A DNA stretch of 6,751 nt. Source: Parafilimonas sp. GTDB lineage: Bacteria > Bacteroidota > Bacteroidia > Chitinophagales > Chitinophagaceae. Positions 1 through 6,100 of this stretch are shown piece after piece. The notes below the pieces were generated by a model, which made no database searches, was not told where the DNA came from, and was given only the letters and a program-made list of their open reading frames with translations. A program made the position numbers and the translations under genes. Every line of letters begins with the position of its first letter. Position 1 is the stretch's first letter. The DNA lies in the NCBI GenBank assembly GCA_025927795.1, contig JAICKT010000245.1:1-6751 (forward strand), in the 5' to 3' direction.

Positions 1-177
1 CAAATTTATGCTTTAGATACTATATAAAACAAATTTATTTTCTTATTAAAACAATCACCATAATTGTTGGAGTATGGGCATCGATAAAAATATTAGTAGG
101 CTGGCAATTGAATAACAATTCACATCGTTCATCTTTTTTTTGTTTTCACTTTATTTTACCGCCATGTGCCTTAATAA
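1..177. other. AT-rich flank downstream of the kinase gene; no supported gene
   Basis: This stretch lies 3' of the kinase stop codon. I see no tRNA or rRNA sequence and no strong GC-rich hairpin followed by a T tract on the gene strand. The one T run (about 134-141) is an A run in the direction of kinase transcription. The only hairpin noticed is weak: aattg, aataa loop, caatt at about 109-123. A + strand frame is open from 3 to a TAA at 204-206 (67 codons, no ATG, F/I/L-rich). It could be the end of a convergent gene or chance in AT-rich DNA. Two copies of caaattta (1-8, 30-37) read TAAATTTG on the minus strand and resemble the Bacteroidota -7 element TAnnTTTG. Confidence 0.6.
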
Positions 178-3100
178 TTATACGGGGCTTAAAGGCAGTT
201 GCATAATAAACACACTTCCTTCACCTTCCTTGCTTTCAACTTTTATAGTTCCATTGTGCTCTTTGGTAATTATATCGTAAGCTAAACTCAAACCCAATCC
301 TGTTCCCTGCCCGGTTGGCTTTGTGGTGAAGAAGGGCTGAAATATTTTATCAATAATATTTTGCGGAATGCCGTTGCCATTATCGCTTATTTTTATTTCA
401 ACTGCATCATTTAATTTTTTTGTTTGAACGATTACCAAACCTGTCAGGTCTTTAAGACCTGACAGGTTTTTGCGCTTTTCATTCACTGCATAAAAAGCAT
501 TATTAAAAAGATTGAGTAATACCCTACCAATATCCTGCGGAACGATATTTATTTTACCGATACGCTCATCAAACTCTGTTTTAAAATCAGCATTGAAACT
601 TTTGTCTTTTGCTCTCATGCCATGAAAACTCAATCGTAAATATTCATCGCATAAAGCATTTATATCTGTTGGTTCTTTTTGCCCTGAACTTTTGCGTGAA
701 TGCTGCAGCATGTTTTTCACAATTGCATCGGCACGCTTGCCATGATGATTTATTTTTTCAAGGTTTTGTTTAATATCATCTATTATTTCTGTTGCAAGTT
801 GCAGGTTGCCTGTTGCAAGTTCTTCTTTTACTTCATCCAATAATTCATCACTTACTTCAGAAAAATTATTTACAAAATTTAACGGGTTTTGAATTTCATG
901 CGCAATGCCTGCAGTAAGTTCACCAAGGCTTGCCATTTTTTCTGATTGTACTAATTGTTGTTGTGTTTGTTTTAATTCAATCAACGTTCTGTCAACTTGT
1001 TTTTTTGCCGCTTCCAGTTTATTAAAATCTTCGTAGCGTGCATACGCAGTAGAAAATGCATCGGCGATAGATTGAATTAAATTTATTTCATCATCACTCA
1101 ACTTTGTTGTATTTCCAACATATAACATGCCTTGTAAAAAAGGTAGAAAGTGTAAATAAAATCCGCCATGCGGAATAGTTTGTAAATATTGTTCCGATGA
1201 TGTAAGTGCGCCTTGTGTTACCAGCATGTTAGCAAATTCTGTAAAAGCATCTTCATCCCAATGGTCAATATAATTTTTGTTGTTGCGCCAATGGCTGATA
1301 ACGTGTTTAATATTTCCCGGTGTATGGTAAGGAATATGAAATGCAGCAATCGCTTTTCCGTCTGGTGTTGAAAGAAATGTATGAATGCGTTGCTGTTCAT
1401 CATTCATAATAAAAACACCGCAGCGAATAAACGGAACGCTGAGAATATTTAATTCATTCCAGATGAGCGGCGTTATTCTTTCTAAATCTTTTGTGGTGCG
1501 CATAGAAGCAATGTCTGCACGAATGCGGTCGAGCGCAGCTTGCTTGATGGCTTCTTTTGCACTGGTTTCTGATTTTTGTAAATCAATGTATCGCCTGAAT
1601 GTTAAATCAATAATGTTTGCAAATCGTTTTAAAATTTTTATGTCCGCTTCATTGTACGGTGCTTCTGACCAGGCATATAAACAGCCAATAGTGAATGGAA
1701 GAAAAGTGCCGTACTGCTTTTGTCCGCGCTGCTGTTCAGGAGCTTTTACAGATAATCCTTTTAGCAGTAATTCATAATACAACTTTAATTGCTTGCCGCT
1801 CAACTCTGGAAAATATTCTTCATTCTTTATCCATGTATCATAAATGTTTTTCAGTACCGGATGACCGGATAATTCAACCCAACCTATTAATGCAAGATTG
1901 TCTTCATCTGCAGATGAAGTGGCAGAATATAATTGTGCTTTGCGCGATTCTTTGCTCAGTAACCCAACACCGCATCGTATAGGATTAATGCCGAGTTTTC
2001 TTAATTCTGTAAATACAATACTGGCGGTTGATGAAAGGTCGTTACTGTTGTGCATTGCCATGGCTCTGCCGCGAACTCTTTCCAGTGCTGCTTCTATTGT
2101 TGCTTCTCTTGCCTGCGCTTCAGCTTTTTGCAAATCAAGAAAACGTGTATAGGTAAGATCAAAAACACCGGCGAATCGTTTTAATAATTCAATTGTTAAT
2201 TGTTCCGGCTGTTTTAAAGTTGATATACAGATAAATCCGCGTGAAAAAAAGGCTGAACTCACCACTCTTTCCCCTGTTACATCTTCAGCTCTTACAGGAA
2301 TTTCATAAAAGCTGTTCCTATACCTAATCCATTCTTTCAATTCTTTTCCAGCTAAATCAACAATAACAAAGTCTGGGCGTTCTTTCCATGCTTTATATAA
2401 TTTATTCATTAATGTGGGCTCCGTAATGCTTAAATTAAACATACGATTTACCTGCAATCCACTTCCACTCCAATCAGTAGGACGCATTTCAACCATTCCT
2501 TCAGCTTCATTTATGGTACCAATGGTTATTTGCATTGGATCTTCACCTAAATCTTTAAATTGCTGGAACAATAAAGCAGCAGCTTCAGAAAGCTCATCAC
2601 TTTTCTGCATTGCCATTGTTCTTGCACGCACTCTTTCCAATGCAGCTTCAATCTGCGCTTCTCTTGCCTGTGTTTCTGCATTTTGCAAATCGAGATAGCG
2701 CTTGTATGTTTGGCCAAACACAGAAGCAAAACGCTTAAGAATTTTCTTAGATTCCGGCGGTAATTCTTTTATTGAAAAAACAAAAAGACTGCCTTCAGCG
2801 AAATAAAAATCATTATGAAATATCTTTAATGGCAGGGATGAGATTTCATATTTTATAGGATAGTCAGGATAATTATTGATTGCAGTAAAATAGTTAATTA
2901 AGTCTTTTCCTTTTAATTCATAAGAAAAAGAATCTTTGTTATTCTTCCAGTTATGATAGGCGCCCTGTAATAGCGAATGCATATTCATATCCAACCGACC
3001 GATAACCAAATCAACTTTTCCGCTGGTTTCTGACTTTGCAGTCCATACTTCCATTTTATTATCATGCTGCATTATGCCTATTCCGCAACGCAAAGTTTCA

Positions 3101-6100
3101 ATGCCTAACTTTAATAGTTCATCAAACATAGTTGTCACTGTTTCGCCAACATCGGCACTGTTGTGCATCGCCATTGTTTTACTTCTTACTCTTTCAAGCG
3201 ATGCTTCAATCTGTGCTTCTCTTGCCTGCGCCTCTGCTTTTTGCAGGTCGAGGAAACGGGTATAGGTTTGTTCGAATACTTTACCGAATCTTTTAAAGAT
3301 ATCATGCAATTCAGGATGCGGCTCTAATGTGATAAACATAAGATTACCGTGCGAAAAATTTACCAGGTGAGTTATTTGAGAAGAAGGGAGGGTTACTTCG
3401 CTAAGAAAAACATTATCTCCTGTTTGAGCCTGGCGTTGTTTGGCTACATAGCCAAAAATTGATTTACAATCTTCTCCCGATAATTCGATAAACCAAAACT
3501 CTTCTCCCTTTTGTTTGGATTCATAAAAACGCCACAAGGTTGGATTTTCAGTGAATGATAGTTTAACAGGTGGAAGCATTTTGCCACCACGTGCTATAAA
3601 AGAGGTGCATCCTGTTTCTTCCTTTCCCCAAATATTAAATCCGCAACTCCATAACACAGTGCCGAGTGATTGCAACTGCTCAAATAAAAGCAAAGCGGCT
3701 TCTGTAAGCTCATCACTTTTTTGCATTGCCATGGTTCTTGCACGCACTCTTTCTAATGCTAATTGTATTTGTGCTTCTCTTGCCTGTGCTTCTGCTTTTT
3801 GCAAATCAAGAAAACGCGTATAGGTTTGTTCAAACACTTTTCCAAACCGAAGAAATATTTGTGTTTCATTAAATGGTTTGGTTGTAATAAAAAGTAAATA
3901 ACCATATTTAAAAGTAATCGCATGGTTTTTTTGCCATGTTGGAAGTGGATAACCGCTATCTATAAATTTTTGAAGTCCTTGTTTAAATGCAGGAATTTGC
4001 ATAAACGCTTCGTAATATTTTTTTTGTCTTTCTCCCTCATAAACTTCTTCGTAAAAGCCTTCTCCATTTTTCCATGCTTCATACATGCGTTGTTCACCCG
4101 GCTCAATTGTATATGGATGAGAAAACACACCAATGCTTGTCCATTTTTCAACCATCACACTGTTCTTATCACATATAGCAAATGCCACCCCTTGCAATTC
4201 AGCACCAAGTTGTTTCAATTGATCAAACAAGAGTTCTGCAGTTTCGGTTAATTCAGAACTTTTATGCATTGCCATAGTTCTTGCACGTACTCTTTCCAAT
4301 GCCGCTTCTATCTGTGCTTCTCTTGCCTGTGCTTCGGCTTTTTGTAAATCGAGAAAGCGTGTATAGGTCTGCTGAAATACTTTTCCAAAGCGCATCAATA
4401 TTTTATTCTCCGCATCAGTGTATGGAATGGCAGAAAAATTTTCGATGTACAAACCCACATTATCTAACAACACTGTTGACACAGCAAGACCTTTGCATTG
4501 CATGTAAAATGCTTTTGCTTCTTCAGGTATTGTAAATAATTTAAAAAGGGATTGATAGAACTTGTTTTTTTCTTCAAAATTCAGCAGATCAGTATAAAAC
4601 GTTGTTCCCTTTGCTTTGGCTTCAAGAAAACTATTCCATGTGGGTGTATCAAAATATGGAATGATTGCAAAGAAAGGTTCAATGTTAGGGTCAGCCAGCC
4701 AAATGTGCATGTCATCATGGATGTTGTAATCAATGTAGAAACCTGCATGCTCCGCATTAATACTGAGATGAACAAACTGCTCAAGCACCAAACGTATTAC
4801 TTCTTTTAGTTCGTCGCTTTTATGCATTGCCATACTGCGACTTCGCACTCTTTCCAATGCCGCTTCAATTTGTGCTTCCCTTGCCTGTGCTTCTGCTTTT
4901 TGAAGATCGAGAAAACGGGTATAGGTTTGTCCAAATGCATTGGCAAATCTTTTTAATAAGGCATCCTCCTCGTCGCTGAAAGGTATTGTGTTGAATCTGC
5001 AAATTGAAACCCAGGTGTCTTTCAAAATCACCATTGACCATGCATAGCCAGGCTTTTCATACATTGACTGTTTGTGCTCTTCGGAGGTTAAATCCTTATA
5101 TATTGTTTGGGTATTAATGTAATCCTGCCACGAGTCTTTCTCTTCTTTTGAGAACACGTCTTTAAATAGGTCTGTACCATCCTTCCTGAAGGTTTCAATA
5201 TTTTTTTCCACATGGTGGAAATAGGGGTGATCTATGCGGGGAAAATGAACATAATTATTAAAAATAGTACCATCGTCTGCTGCCACCTCAATCCATAAAT
5301 CCCAATCTCCGCCGGGTATTCCATTGCTGAAATTCGCAACTTGCAGATTTACTCCCAGCTTTACGAGTTGCTCAACTAATAAATCCAGTACTCCCAGCAA
5401 ATCATTTTGTTTCTGCATTGCCATTGTTCTTGCTCTCACTCTCTCCAATGCTAATTGAACTTGCGCTTCTCTTGCTTGCGACTCTGCTTTTTGCAGATCC
5501 AAAAAACGTGTGTAAGTCTGTTCAAATACAGAAGCAAATCTTTCTAAAAGCTTTACACTTTCTTGCGAACGTTCTTCATTCGATTGAACATTCAATAATC
5601 CTTTTGAAAAAAATGCAACGTTGATAATCCTTCTTTTTTCATTTGAATTTACTGCTGCACCACCTTTGCCTGCTCGATAGGTCATGAACTCCGTTAATGC
5701 ATTTCCGCTCAGGTCAATCACCAACGATTTTTTATTTTCTTTCCATGCTTTGTAAATTTTATTGGTAACATTTGGTTCATCAATTGAAAATTTGAAGACT
5801 TTATTTATTGGTTGTGCATACATCGTAACCCAATACTCAATTACATATTCGTCTTCATTAATTACGCCGATCGTTGCCTGGTCGGGATTCTCGCCTAATT
5901 CTTTGAATTGCTGAAAAAGAACATACACCGCATCTGAAAGTTCATCACTCTTCTGCATTGCCATTGTTCTTGCGCGAACTCTTTCTAATGCTAATTGTAC
6001 TTGTGCTTCTCTTGCCTGCGCTTCGGCTTGTTTTAAATCATTGAAACGTGTATAGGTAAGATCAAAAACTTTTGCGAAGCGAAGGAGTATATTAAAATGT

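Larger units (their letters stand above)
178..1011 (-). other. Histidine kinase core (DHp + HATPase) of the giant kinase
   Basis: Residues 1910-2186 form the only catalytic module. A polar coiled stretch (1910-1935) leads to the H box, with SLGELTAGIAHEIQNP around 1937-1952 and phosphoacceptor H1947 (codon at 898-900). The second DHp helix runs about 1984-2015 and includes the NHHGKRADAIV segment. The ATP-binding domain has the N box LLNLFNNAFYAV (2074-2085), G1 DNGNG (2119-2123), F box FQPFFTTK (2133-2140) and G2 GQGTGLGL (2143-2150). It ends with the usual G-x-I-x-V and G-S-V-F strands shortly before the stop. All catalytic motifs are intact, so an active kinase is expected. No receiver domain follows, so the partner regulator is in trans. 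Two short DNA repeats lie inside this module, at 437-469 and 791-818. Confidence 0.95.

Noticed and set aside
74..115. A 13-codon + strand frame (MGIDKNISRLAIE) with ggag two bases before the ATG.
   Set aside because: Too short, and the ggag is too close to the ATG to act as a ribosome binding site.
55..132. A 25-codon minus-strand frame in the downstream flank (starts MNDVNCYSIASLL) preceded by an A-rich, G-ending tract.
   Set aside because: Too short, no clear ribosome binding site, no recognisable family, and such frames are common in AT-rich spacer.
132..146. T-rich run on the + strand considered as a terminator for the kinase gene.
   Set aside because: It is an A run in the direction of kinase transcription and has no GC-rich hairpin next to it.
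3439..3456. Inverted repeat tttggcta-ca-tagccaaa inside unit 6.
   Set aside because: Eight-bp arms are expected by chance in a window this long, and it lies within coding sequence with no other signal.
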